From NCBI GenBank assembly GCA_041498815.1, contig JBGQJC010000005.1:1-64000 (forward strand): a stretch of DNA of 64,000 nt, read 5' to 3'. The notes beneath the pieces were generated by a model, which had not been told where the DNA came from, made no database searches, and saw nothing but the letters and a program-made list of their open reading frames with translations. Both the position numbers and the translations under genes were made by a program. The DNA is from DATDPM01 sp041498815 (GTDB taxonomy: Bacteria; Pseudomonadota; Alphaproteobacteria; DATDPM01). This document shows positions 11,472 through 20,143 of the stretch, in pieces; positions within the stretch are counted from its first letter, which is position 1; the number at the start of each line of letters is the position of its first letter.

Positions 11472-14150
11472 CTAAAGCCAAGTCCCGAAGCGGCGGATGT
11501 AGAACTGCTTCACGAGCTGAGTGAGCGTGCAGTAGCTGAGCAGGATTCCCGCTAGCCACGGGAAATACGTCATCGGCAACGGCACGAGACCTAGATGCGC
11601 ACCGAGTGGCGAAAATGGCAGATAGATGCCAATCGCCATGATCGAAGCGGTGAGCAGGATCACCGGCGTCGCCGCCCGGCTTTGGATGAACGGAATATGC
11701 CGTGTCCGGATCATATGAACGATGAGCGTTTGCGTCAGCAAGCCGACGACGAACCAGCCCGACTGGAACAGCGATTGCTTTGCGATCACGTTGGCACCGA
11801 AGACGAACCACATGACCACGAAGGTCGCAATATCGAATATCGAACTGATCGGTCCGATGAAGACCATGAAGCGCGCGAGACCGCCCGCGTCCCACTTGCG
11901 CGGCACTTTGAGGTAGTCCTTGTCCACGTCATCCCACGGAATCGAGACCTGGGAGATGTCGTAGAGAAGGTTCTGTGTCAGCAACTGGATTGGCAGCATC
12001 GGCAGGAACGGCAGAAAGACGCTGGCGACCAGGACGCTGAATACGTTTCCGAAGTTCGAACTCGCCGTCATCTTGATATATTTGATGATGTTGGCGAAGG
12101 TTTTGCGTCCTTCGATGACCGCTTCCTCCAGCACCATCAGGTTCTTTTCCATCAGGATGATGTCTGCCGATTCCTTCGCAATATCGACGGCGGTCTCGAC
12201 CGAGATTCCCACATCCGCGTCTTTGAGCGCGGCGGCATCGTTAATTCCGTCGCCCAGGTAGCCGACCGTGTGGCCGTTGGCTTGCAACGCCCGGATTACA
12301 CGGGACTTCTGCAACGGCGACATCTTGGCGAAGATCGTGGTGTGTTCGGCGACCTCGGTGAGCTGCGCGTCGGATAGCGCTTCCACGTTCCTGCCCAGCA
12401 TCGTGTGCTCTATCGCAAGACCCACCTCCTTGCAGATTTTGCGTGTGACGATCTCATTGTCGCCGGTGATGATCTTGATACTAACGCCGTATTCCTTGAG
12501 AGCGGCGATGGCTTGGCGCGCAGTTTCCTTGGGAGGGTCAAGGAACGCGACGTACCCGGCGAGTACCAAGTCTTTTTCATTTGCGACCGAGTAGGTGCGG
12601 TCCTCTGGTGGCAGCCACTTGTAGGCAACCGCGAGCGCGCGGAGCCCTTCTTTGTTCAATTGACGGGTAAGCCGGCGCACTTCTTTACGCATGTCGTCGG
12701 TGAACGGCACGGCCCCGCGCGGCAATGCGCCGTTATCGTCGGCAGACGCGCAAAGCGGGAGGACTTCTTCGATCGCGCCTTTGCAAATCAAGAGATTTTG
12801 GTTGCCCCCATTGCGCACGACGACAGACATGCGGCGGCGCACAAAATCGAATGGGATCTCGTCGATCTTCTTGTAGTGTTTGAGATCGTCCACCAAATCC
12901 AGGGCCTGCGCATATTCAAGCACGGCCACGTCGAGGAGATTTTTCAAGCCCGTTTGATGGAAACTGTTCAGCCAGGCAAATTCCAGTACCTGGCTGTCCT
13001 CACGGCCATGGATGTCGAGGTGCTTCTCCAGAATGACCTTATTTTGCGTCAGCGTCCCGGTCTTGTCGGTGCAAAGGATATCCATCGCGCCGAAGTTTTG
13101 GATGGCGTTAAGCCGCTTCACGATGGTCTTGCGCCGGGCCATGGCCACTGCGCCTTTGGCAAGATTGGCGGTCACCACCATCGGCAGCATTTCGGGCGTG
13201 AGGCCAACTGCCACCGAAGCCGCAAACAGTAGCGACTCAAGCAAGTTACCCTTGGTAAGGGCGTTGATGAGGAACACGAGTGGTGTCATCACCATTAAGA
13301 AGCGGATCAGCATCCAGCTAACCCGGTTGATGCCCTTGTCGAAACTCGTGAGCGGACGTGCACCTACGATGTCCTTCGCCACCGCACCGAAATAGGTCAC
13401 ATCGCCGGTCGCGGCCACGATCGCCGTCGCCGTGCCGCTGACTACGTTTGTTCCCATGAAGCAAGCCGTTTCCTGTTCCAGCGGAGGGTGCGAGGAGCCA
13501 GGTGTTTTCGTCAGCGGAAGAGGGTATTTTTCGACGGGGATAGACTCGCCGGTCAGCATCGCTTGGCTGACGAATAGATCTTTGGCGGTTAGAAGCCGCA
13601 CGTCCGCAGGGATCATGTCGCCCGCCGACAGATAGATGATATCTCCGGGAACGAGCGAAGCGATCGGCAATTCCTGCGGCCGCTCCATTCCGGCCCGAAG
13701 CACGGCCGTGGTGGAGGTCACCATCGCTTTCAAATCTTCTGCGGCCTTGTTGGAACGAAATTCCTGCCAGAATCGCAGGAGCGTGCTGAGCAGCACCATC
13801 GCGTTCAAAACGAAAATGGTTCTCAGCGAGCGATCCTCGGGTGCCGCGAAAATCACGTCGGTGAATAGCGAAACAATGCTGACCGCGAACAGCACACCGT
13901 TGAAAGGCGTCAGGAACGCGCGAAAGAGTTGTTGATACCAAGTCGGCGGCTTTTCGTGGCTGACTTCGTTGAGGCCATAACGTGCCCGCCGTTTCTCGAC
14001 CTGTTCTTCGGTCAACCCGTTCGGGCTTGCCTCCAGCTTCTTGCGTGCTTCATCAGGCGTGCAGTCGCATAATCCGGTGAGTGGAGACACAAGAAGCTGC
14101 TTGCTCTCGGGACGCCCGCCATTCAGCCCGTTCCTAATGTCTTTGTTCAT
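11472..14150 (-). CDS. mgtA: Magnesium-translocating P-type ATPase
   Basis: P3B-type ATPase that imports Mg2+ across the inner membrane. From ATG 14150 it has 892 residues, the usual MgtA/MgtB length. Visible parts: N-terminal cation-ATPase segment (PNGLTEEQVEKRRARYGLNEV), actuator loop LTGES (about 199-203), transmembrane SVAVGLTPEMLPM, phosphorylation motif DKTGTLT (Asp about 362), GDGINDAAALKDADVGISV hinge motif, and C-terminal membrane helices. A start at 14219 is possible but adds an unconserved leader. The start at 14150 overlaps the TGA of an upstream mgtA-like fragment (ATGA), so the two may be transcribed together. Low magnesium probably induces it; I cannot identify a specific leader RNA. 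Confidence 0.93.
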   Translation of the reverse strand: MNKDIRNGLNGGRPESKQLLVSPLTGLCDCTPDEARKKLEASPNGLTEEQVEKRRARYGLNEVSHEKPPTWYQQLFRAFLTPFNGVLFAVSIVSLFTDVIFAAPEDRSLRTIFVLNAMVLLSTLLRFWQEFRSNKAAEDLKAMVTSTTAVLRAGMERPQELPIASLVPGDIIYLSAGDMIPADVRLLTAKDLFVSQAMLTGESIPVEKYPLPLTKTPGSSHPPLEQETACFMGTNVVSGTATAIVAATGDVTYFGAVAKDIVGARPLTSFDKGINRVSWMLIRFLMVMTPLVFLINALTKGNLLESLLFAASVAVGLTPEMLPMVVTANLAKGAVAMARRKTIVKRLNAIQNFGAMDILCTDKTGTLTQNKVILEKHLDIHGREDSQVLEFAWLNSFHQTGLKNLLDVAVLEYAQALDLVDDLKHYKKIDEIPFDFVRRRMSVVVRNGGNQNLLICKGAIEEVLPLCASADDNGALPRGAVPFTDDMRKEVRRLTRQLNKEGLRALAVAYKWLPPEDRTYSVANEKDLVLAGYVAFLDPPKETARQAIAALKEYGVSIKIITGDNEIVTRKICKEVGLAIEHTMLGRNVEALSDAQLTEVAEHTTIFAKMSPLQKSRVIRALQANGHTVGYLGDGINDAAALKDADVGISVETAVDIAKESADIILMEKNLMVLEEAVIEGRKTFANIIKYIKMTASSNFGNVFSVLVASVFLPFLPMLPIQLLTQNLLYDISQVSIPWDDVDKDYLKVPRKWDAGGLARFMVFIGPISSIFDIATFVVMWFVFGANVIAKQSLFQSGWFVVGLLTQTLIVHMIRTRHIPFIQSRAATPVILLTASIMAIGIYLPFSPLGAHLGLVPLPMTYFPWLAGILLSYCTLTQLVKQFYIRRFGTWL

Positions 14151-14446
14151 GGCGCAAAGTCCCGTGTTGCAATCAATTCCAAGTTTTCGAGAAAGCAGGC
14201 GGCGGTATTTGCCATCCACTGGTTCGATGACACCGTTTCAATAGGGCGGTGCGCCACTTCGTTCGCGCCGAATGCCTCGAGCCGTGCTTCCGCTTCGCTC
14301 AATCCGGCGCGCGTGGTCTTGAGGGCTAAAAGCACGGCTTCGAGGTCGCCGCCGGCTTGGCGCGCGGCAGTCGGAATCCGCGCCTCTGGCGTTTGCGCCC
14401 GGAACGGGTTCAGCCTTGGAAACGGAAGTTTTGCTGCCTCGCTCAA
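14147..14446 (-). pseudogene. Truncated N-terminal fragment of a second MgtA-type ATPase
   Basis: A 99-residue open frame whose middle (GGDLEAVLLALKTTRAG then LSEAEARLEAFGANEVAHRP) matches the N-terminal cation-ATPase region of MgtA/MgtB. Homology stops after about residue 70, and the remaining 30 codons run through what should be the 5' flank of the intact mgtA. Actuator, phosphorylation and membrane regions are all absent, so it cannot pump. It ends at TGA 14147-14149, overlapping the ATG of the intact gene. The simplest reading is a remnant of a tandem duplication. A role as a coupled upstream ORF is an alternative. The adjacent stretch 14447-14771 shows no gene. Confidence 0.6.
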
Positions 14447-14771
14447 GGGCCCGCCTCCGCCGCGCCGGACCTGGCGCGGCCGGACGGGCTTTAAGCGGGC
14501 CCTAAGATCGGGGCCGCGCTTGCGATGCCCGCCCCGCCGGCTACGTCCGGGGCTCTCACGTTTTGGTTCGCTCGCACCGCCAAAGCCGCGCTCGCGGCGG
14601 CAACGGTGCGACGACTAGAGTCGCTTGCCATGTGACGCTGTGTGCCTTCGTTTTTGAATTCGCGTGCGGGTGAAACCACGCAACGTGAACCGCCTCTTAT
14701 ACCCGGCCGGGACCTAAGTCAACTCGTGGGCGGAACTTGCGAACGGTACGCCGAAATTCCTGAACGTTCGG

Positions 14772-16136
14772 TTACATCGGGCCGGAAAGCGGCGGCGACA
14801 GCGGCGAGAGCGGTGCAGCTAAGCTCGGCAGATTGGTAATCTCGGGCCGCGCCGGCGAGGCCCAAGCCAAGCCGTCGAAGGCGTTGCACGCCGGGCAAAT
14901 CGGGTGCCAGGTGGCGACGGCGGCGGCGCAGCGCCGGCACACCCAGGCGTCTTCGTGTTCGGCCTCCGCGGCCCTAGCCAGCCATTGGCGGGCCTGCAAC
15001 GGATCGCCGCTTTCCTGCTCCTCGAGCTTGGCCATCAGCCGGAACACGCGCCGCCCCGGGTTGGGCGCCAAGAGAGCAAGCCGCAAATGGCGCCGCGCTT
15101 CGCCCCAAAGCCGCGAATCGAGCGCGGCTTGCGCGATCGCGATATGGGTCTCCTCGTGATCGGGCCTGATGGCGCCGAGGCGCGCGGTGCGCTGAAGGCG
15201 CGCGAGCGGCTCTTCATCGGGTGCCAGTGCGCGAAAGGCGTCGGCGAGATCGGGATGGGGATGTTCGGCCCAGGCGGATTCGACGATCTTGCGCGCCCGC
15301 CTTCTCTCGCCGCGCCCGGCCAAAAGCCGCCCGAGCTTGGCCGCCACCGGCACCAAATCGGGCGCAAGCTTGTAAGCGCGCCGCAAAAGATCCGCGGCTT
15401 CGGCGGTGCGCCCGTCGGATTCCGCGGCTTGGCTCTGACCGTAAAGCGCCACCGCCTCGCGCACTCGCGCGGTCGCCGGCGCAATCACCCGGCTGCGCCC
15501 GGCCTGGTGCAGGACCATGGCGGCCTCGGCCCATAATCCGCCTTGCGTTTGCAGCTCGGTCAAGACGCCGATCAGCCACGGCGTCTTGGGGCGAAGGCGA
15601 TAGGCGCGTTTCGCCAAGGCCAGCGCCGTTTCGTTGTCGTGGTCGCGCAGCGCCTGATTCAAAAGCCCGCGCAGGCCCAGAAAAACGGTGTCGGGCCGCT
15701 CCAGCATGGCGGTGAAATATTTGCGCGCCGCTTCCTGGTCTCCCGCCATCTGGGCCGCTTGCGCCGACAAAAGCCGGGTCAGCGGCGGATCGGCCAAGAG
15801 CCCGTCGGCGCGGGCGGCTTGTTTGCGCGCCTCTTCCGGGTCGCCCGCCGCAACCGCGACGAAGCCGCGCGTCAGCGCCTTATAGCCGCGGTGGCGCCGC
15901 CGCTCGGCCCGCGCTGAACCGGTTCGCCGGACGGCGGAGCGCAAGGCGCCCCAGCCGCGCCAAAGGATTCCCGACACGACCGAAAACAGCACCAGCGCGC
16001 CGGCCAGAACCGCAAACGACGTGTCGATGCGGTAGCCGAGCCAGACTGCGCTGACGTGGCCCGGATGGTCGGCCATCCAGGCGACGGCAATGGAAAACAG
16101 GACGAGGACGATAAAGAGAATGAACGCCCGGATCAT
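14772..16136 (-). CDS. hemY: HemY-type TPR membrane protein
   Basis: 454 residues. Two N-terminal membrane segments (about 1-24 and 38-60) enclose HPGHVSAVWLGYRIDTS, the HemY N-terminal domain. Next comes a long Ala/Arg/Leu-rich tetratricopeptide region (about 80-390). Near the C-terminus is a CxxC...CxxC module (Cys400, 403, 414, 417, with TWHPICPAC) resembling the rubredoxin-like metal site of LapB. HemY proteins sit in the inner membrane next to haem genes. This proteobacterial HemY is not the oxidase of the same name in Firmicutes, and its precise role is unsettled. It is last in the hemC-hemD-mitofilin-hemY run and starts 22 bases after the preceding stop. Confidence 0.88.
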   Translation of the reverse strand: MIRAFILFIVLVLFSIAVAWMADHPGHVSAVWLGYRIDTSFAVLAGALVLFSVVSGILWRGWGALRSAVRRTGSARAERRRHRGYKALTRGFVAVAAGDPEEARKQAARADGLLADPPLTRLLSAQAAQMAGDQEAARKYFTAMLERPDTVFLGLRGLLNQALRDHDNETALALAKRAYRLRPKTPWLIGVLTELQTQGGLWAEAAMVLHQAGRSRVIAPATARVREAVALYGQSQAAESDGRTAEAADLLRRAYKLAPDLVPVAAKLGRLLAGRGERRRARKIVESAWAEHPHPDLADAFRALAPDEEPLARLQRTARLGAIRPDHEETHIAIAQAALDSRLWGEARRHLRLALLAPNPGRRVFRLMAKLEEQESGDPLQARQWLARAAEAEHEDAWVCRRCAAAVATWHPICPACNAFDGLAWASPARPEITNLPSLAAPLSPLSPPLSGPM

Positions 16137-16158
16137 CGGGGCGCGGTTTCGGCAAACA

Positions 16159-17271
16159 TCACTTCGCGGGACCGTCGCTCTGGGCGATTTGCCCGATGGC
16201 GCGAAGATGCAGCTCCTTGAGGGCCTTCTCCGCCGCTTGGCGCGCGCGCGCCTTTTCCATCCAATCCTGCGCCGCGGCGGCGGGCGCTCCGGTCAAAGCC
16301 GCCATTTCGCCGAGCGCGCCGTCGAGATCGTCCAGGCCCAGCCTGTTCTCCGCCCTGGCGATGATCGCGTCCGGCGCGCTGCCTTCCGCGGGGCCGACCT
16401 TGCGCACGGTCACCACGCTCGCCGCCTGGGCCATCGCCTTGTCCAGCCAATCACCGTTCTGCGGGGCCGCCCCGGCTTGCACCACGGCGCTCGCAACGCT
16501 TTGGAATCCTTCACGAAGTTCCCACAGCGTCGCAACCCCGGAGGAAGCAAGGGGTTCGATGGGCGCGGTCACGCTTTTGATGCCGTCGTCGCCCAGCGCA
16601 TTCACGGCCGCAAGCTCTGGGGCGAACGGCTTCGAGACCGAAAGCGCCTCGCGCAATTGTCCGACGGCAACGACCAGGGCCTGATTGCGTTGGGCCTCGG
16701 CGGGCGGCTTGGCATGCTGCGCGTCTTCGAGCGACGCCAATCGCTCCTTGAGGCTCGCCACCTCGTCGGCGCTTCGCTTCGCTTCGGCCCGGGCCTCGTC
16801 GAGGGCTCCCTGGTCGGAATGGCCGGTTGCCGCTTCGGCCTTGAAGCGGGCCGTGTTCTTTTCGAGTTCCGAGATTCGTCCCGATAGCCCTTCGATCTTT
16901 TCGGCGAGGAGCGCCAGAGCCGCCTCGGCGTCCTTGGGCGAGGGTGCATCGGCGTTGCTCGCGATCTTTTTCTCGATCTCGCCGAGGCGCTGGTCGATGG
17001 TCGCCAGCGGGGTTTGCGCCGCCTGGACCACGGCGCCCGAAAGCTCGGCGCGCACCTGCGCCTCGATGCGCTTGCTATCGGCCTGCTGGGTCGCGGCTTC
17101 CAGGAACCAGAGCGAGGCGAGGCCGCCGCCGCTCACCAGCGCCACGCCCACGATCGCAACCCAGATCCAGCCGTGCCGGGCGTGGGGCGAAGGATCCGCC
17201 TTCTTTTTTTTCGCGGGCGGCTTGCCGTTGCGCCGGGCTTTGGCCGGCGCTTGCGCTTCGGGATCCGTCAT
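16159..17271 (-). CDS. Mitofilin (Mic60)-family inner-membrane protein
   Basis: 370 residues. A charged Pro/Lys-rich cytoplasmic tail (1-33) leads to one membrane segment (WIWVAIVGVALVSGGGLASL, about 36-55). A long coiled coil follows (about 65-215, heptad-rich with Glu, Ala, Leu), then a C-terminal helical domain (about 225-370) containing FAPELAAVNALGDDGI and WLDKAMAQAASVVTVR. This is the layout of alphaproteobacterial Mic60, the homologue of the mitochondrial MICOS subunit that shapes cristae. The gene is known to lie beside hemD/hemY in alphaproteobacteria, as here. It probably tethers or bends the inner membrane. Confidence 0.85.
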   Translation of the reverse strand: MTDPEAQAPAKARRNGKPPAKKKKADPSPHARHGWIWVAIVGVALVSGGGLASLWFLEAATQQADSKRIEAQVRAELSGAVVQAAQTPLATIDQRLGEIEKKIASNADAPSPKDAEAALALLAEKIEGLSGRISELEKNTARFKAEAATGHSDQGALDEARAEAKRSADEVASLKERLASLEDAQHAKPPAEAQRNQALVVAVGQLREALSVSKPFAPELAAVNALGDDGIKSVTAPIEPLASSGVATLWELREGFQSVASAVVQAGAAPQNGDWLDKAMAQAASVVTVRKVGPAEGSAPDAIIARAENRLGLDDLDGALGEMAALTGAPAAAAQDWMEKARARQAAEKALKELHLRAIGQIAQSDGPAK

Positions 17272-17305
17272 CGCCGTGCCTCGCTGCGTTTCATCGATTC
17301 CGCAT

Positions 17306-18025
17306 CTATGTCCGGCGCATCCATCCGTCGATTTCGTTCATCAGCGCGGCGAGTTCGGGGCGCGACGCGCAAATCGTCTCTTGCCACTCGATGCCGCGCG
17401 CAGCCCTGGTCACCGCCTCGCTCAGGCAGAATGCGGCGGTGCCGCCAAGCGCCGCCTCGAGGCCGGCCGCGACCGCAAGGGTAACAAACGCCGCCGCGGT
17501 TCGGGGAGAGAAAAAAAGGACCATGCCGATCGCATTGTTATGTAACTGCTCTAAGGTGCCGGGGGAAAAGTTTTCCACAGGCTTGGACTCGTAAAGTACC
17601 GCGCGGCGCACGCTAAACCCGCTTTGTGACAGGATTCCGGCCAAATCGCCCGCCGCAACACTTCCCGCCGCATGCAAGACCGCGCCCGCCCCGGGATCGA
17701 GGCTCTTGGCAACGAGCCTTGCCAGGTCCTCGACGTCGCCCCTGGCGCTGGCGACCCTGGCGAACCCTAACCTCCGCGCTTCCGAGGCCGTGGCATCGCC
17801 CACCGCGAACACCGGGAAATCACGCGCAGGATCGGCCGCGGCAAAGGCGCGGACCCCGTTGGCGCTGGTGAACAGAACCGCCTGAACGCCCGCCAGGTCC
17901 GGCTTTGCCCCCGGCAGGGCCACGATTTCGAGCACCGGCTCGATCACCGGCTCGATGCCGCGCCGGAGCAAATGATCCGCCGTCTCGATGGCGTCGATCC
18001 TCGGTCTCGTGATCAGCGCGCGCAT
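17306..18025 (-). CDS. hemD: Uroporphyrinogen-III synthase
   Basis: 239 residues from ATG 18025. It starts MRALITRPRIDAIETADHL and contains VLFTSANGVRAF (residues about 49-60), the conserved HemD core, plus DLARLVAK and VLHAAGS. HemD closes hydroxymethylbilane with inversion of ring D to give uroporphyrinogen III. The start lies two bases after the hemC stop, so the genes are surely co-transcribed. The longer open frame upstream runs through hemC in another frame and is rejected. As is normal for HemD, overall sequence conservation is low. Length and order support the call. Confidence 0.92.
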   Translation of the reverse strand: MRALITRPRIDAIETADHLLRRGIEPVIEPVLEIVALPGAKPDLAGVQAVLFTSANGVRAFAAADPARDFPVFAVGDATASEARRLGFARVASARGDVEDLARLVAKSLDPGAGAVLHAAGSVAAGDLAGILSQSGFSVRRAVLYESKPVENFSPGTLEQLHNNAIGMVLFFSPRTAAAFVTLAVAAGLEAALGGTAAFCLSEAVTRAARGIEWQETICASRPELAALMNEIDGWMRRT

Positions 18026-18027
18026 GG

Positions 18028-18951
18028 TTATGCCGCGAAAACGATGTTGCCGGCCTGGGCTCGAAGCTCGGCGCCCGCCTCCGCCCCGATCTTCACGGCG
18101 TCCTGCAAACTTCCGCGCATCGTCACCTTGTAAACCCGGGTGCCGTCGAGGGTCGCAACCAAGGCGCGCAAGATCAGCACGCCGCCCTCGATCTCGGCGA
18201 GGCCGGCGATGGGCGTGCGGCACGAGCCTTCGAGCACCGCCAACAGCGCGCGCTCGGCCTTGACGCAAGTTTCGCTCGCTTGGTCGTTGACGGGCGCCAC
18301 AAGATTCTTCACCCGCGCGTCGCCCGCGCGGCATTCAACGCCGATCGCACCCTGGCCCGCGGCGGGAAGCATGACGTCCGTGCCAAGCACCGCCGTCGCT
18401 TCGCGCTCCAGGCCCAATCGCTTGAGGCCGGCCAGCGCCAGGATCGTGGCATCGGCGGCGCCGTCGCGGATCTTGCGCAGCCGTGTTTCGACGTTGCCGC
18501 GCAGGGGAACTATTTTCAAATCGGGGCGCAGCGCCAGGAGTTGCGCCTGCCGGCGGGGCGATCCGGTGCCGATTTTGGCCCCCGGCGGCAGCGCCTCCAG
18601 GCTTGCGGCGCGCGGGCTGAAAAAAACGTCGCGCGGATCTTCCCGCGCCAAGACCGCGCAGATTTCCAATCCCTCGGGGAGCGCCGCCGGCAGGTCCTTG
18701 ATCGAATGCACCGCGACGTCGATGCGCCCCTCGAGCAACGCCTCCTCGATCTCCTTCACGAACAGCCCCTTGCCGCCGATCTCCGCAATCGGCGGCAGCT
18801 CGCCCGCGTCGCCGCTGGTTTTGATGATCGCGAGTTCGATCGCGCCGTCGCTTGCCAGCGCCGGGTCGGCCTTGGCCAGCCTCTCTTTCAATTCCCGTGC
18901 CTGGGCCAGTGCCAGCGGGCTGCCGCGGGTGCCTATGATGAGTCCGGCCAT
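18028..18951 (-). CDS. hemC: Porphobilinogen deaminase (hydroxymethylbilane synthase)
   Basis: 307 residues from ATG 18951 (MAGLIIGTRGSPLALAQA). It polymerises four porphobilinogen units into hydroxymethylbilane. The cofactor-carrying cysteine is Cys244 in LEGSCRTPIAG. The catalytic aspartate is Asp86 in VHSIKDLP. GTGSPRRQAQLL (128-139) and GAIGVECR are further family signatures. It is the first gene of the minus-strand haem run and diverges from tsaD, with only 70 bp between starts. A longer open frame to 19044 overlaps tsaD and is rejected. Confidence 0.96.
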   Translation of the reverse strand: MAGLIIGTRGSPLALAQARELKERLAKADPALASDGAIELAIIKTSGDAGELPPIAEIGGKGLFVKEIEEALLEGRIDVAVHSIKDLPAALPEGLEICAVLAREDPRDVFFSPRAASLEALPPGAKIGTGSPRRQAQLLALRPDLKIVPLRGNVETRLRKIRDGAADATILALAGLKRLGLEREATAVLGTDVMLPAAGQGAIGVECRAGDARVKNLVAPVNDQASETCVKAERALLAVLEGSCRTPIAGLAEIEGGVLILRALVATLDGTRVYKVTMRGSLQDAVKIGAEAGAELRAQAGNIVFAA

Positions 18952-19021
18952 GGCCCGTCTTACCCCTTGATGGCCTGGCTTGAAAGTGCTTCGTGAACCG
19001 CTGCACAGCCCCTTTTTTCGG

Positions 19022-20080
19022 ATGGCCATGCTGGTTCTGGGCATCGAGACAAGCTGCGATGAAACCGCGGCCGCTGTAATCAGCGACCGGCGCGAAATCT
19101 TGGCCGACGTCGTGCGCTCCCAGGTCGAAAGCCACGCGCCATTCGGCGGGATCGTGCCCGAGATCGCGGCCCGCGCCCATCTCGATCATCTCGATGCGCT
19201 CATCCGCCAGGCAATGGAAACCGCGGGCATTACCTTCGCCGAGCTGGACGGGGTCGCCGCCACCGCGGGGCCCGGCTTGATCGGCGGGCTCATCGTCGGC
19301 CTCATGACCGGCAAGGCGATCGCGGCGGTGCGCGGGATTCCTTTTTCGGCGGTAAATCATCTCGAAGGGCACGCGCTGTCGCCGCGCCTCGTATCAGATG
19401 TCCCGTTTCCTTACCTGCTGCTTCTCGTTTCCGGCGGGCATTGCCAGCTCTTGATCGCGGAGGGGGTCGGGCGCTACCGGCGCTTGGGGACCACCATCGA
19501 CGACGCCGTGGGCGAGGCCTTCGACAAGGCGGCGAAGATGCTGGGGCTCGCTTATCCGGGCGGGCCCGAGATCGAGCGCGCGGCCAAATCCGGGAATCCG
19601 TCGCGCTTCGACCTGCCGCGTCCGCTGCTGCGCAGCGAGGGCTGCCACTTCTCCTTTTCCGGGCTCAAAACCGCGCTCCGGCGCAGCATCGCCAAATTGC
19701 CGGCGCTCGATGCACGCACCGTGTCCGATCTTGCCGCGAGCTTCCAAGCCGCCGTCGGCGATGTGCTGGCCGATCGCTGCGCCAACGCCATCGAGATCTT
19801 CCGCAACGATTATCCCGAATCGGAAACGCTGGTGGTCGCGGGCGGCGTCGCGGCGAATGAGTATTTGCGCTTAAGGCTGGAACGGCTTTGCGCCGGAACG
19901 GGAATGCGCCTCGTCGCCCCGCCCCAGAAACTCTGCACCGATAATGCGGCGATGATCGCCTGGGCGGGCATCGAGCGCCTGCGTCTGGGTCTCGCCGATT
20001 CGCTCGACGTACCGGCGCGTCCGCGCTGGCCGCTCGACCCAACGGCCCCGCCCGCGGCCGGCGCCGGCGTCAAGGCGTAA
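19022..20080 (+). CDS. tsaD: tRNA N6-adenosine threonylcarbamoyltransferase
   Basis: 352 residues (YgjD/Kae1/Qri7 family). It transfers threonylcarbamoyl to A37 of ANN-decoding tRNAs. Metal-binding His113 and His117 lie in NHLEGHALS. ASKHA nucleotide-binding features are LGIETSCDETAAA (6-18), SGGHCQL (137-143) and VVAGGVAANEYLR. The start is either ATG 19022 or ATG 19028; a TTG at 18980 is also in frame. No clear ribosome-binding site precedes any of them, so the mRNA may be nearly leaderless. The substrate tRNA position links it to MtaB at 59877, which converts t6A to ms2t6A. Confidence 0.95.
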   Translation: MAMLVLGIETSCDETAAAVISDRREILADVVRSQVESHAPFGGIVPEIAARAHLDHLDALIRQAMETAGITFAELDGVAATAGPGLIGGLIVGLMTGKAIAAVRGIPFSAVNHLEGHALSPRLVSDVPFPYLLLLVSGGHCQLLIAEGVGRYRRLGTTIDDAVGEAFDKAAKMLGLAYPGGPEIERAAKSGNPSRFDLPRPLLRSEGCHFSFSGLKTALRRSIAKLPALDARTVSDLAASFQAAVGDVLADRCANAIEIFRNDYPESETLVVAGGVAANEYLRLRLERLCAGTGMRLVAPPQKLCTDNAAMIAWAGIERLRLGLADSLDVPARPRWPLDPTAPPAAGAGVKA

Positions 20081-20143
20081 TCCTTCGGAGTTGGAATCGG
20101 GCGCGCCGCCGTGGCACCGTGACATAGTCAGGTAGGGAATCGC

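Noticed and set aside
18026..18334. Upstream extension of hemD to 18334
   Set aside because: It overlaps hemC in another frame; HemD homology starts at the ATG at 18025.
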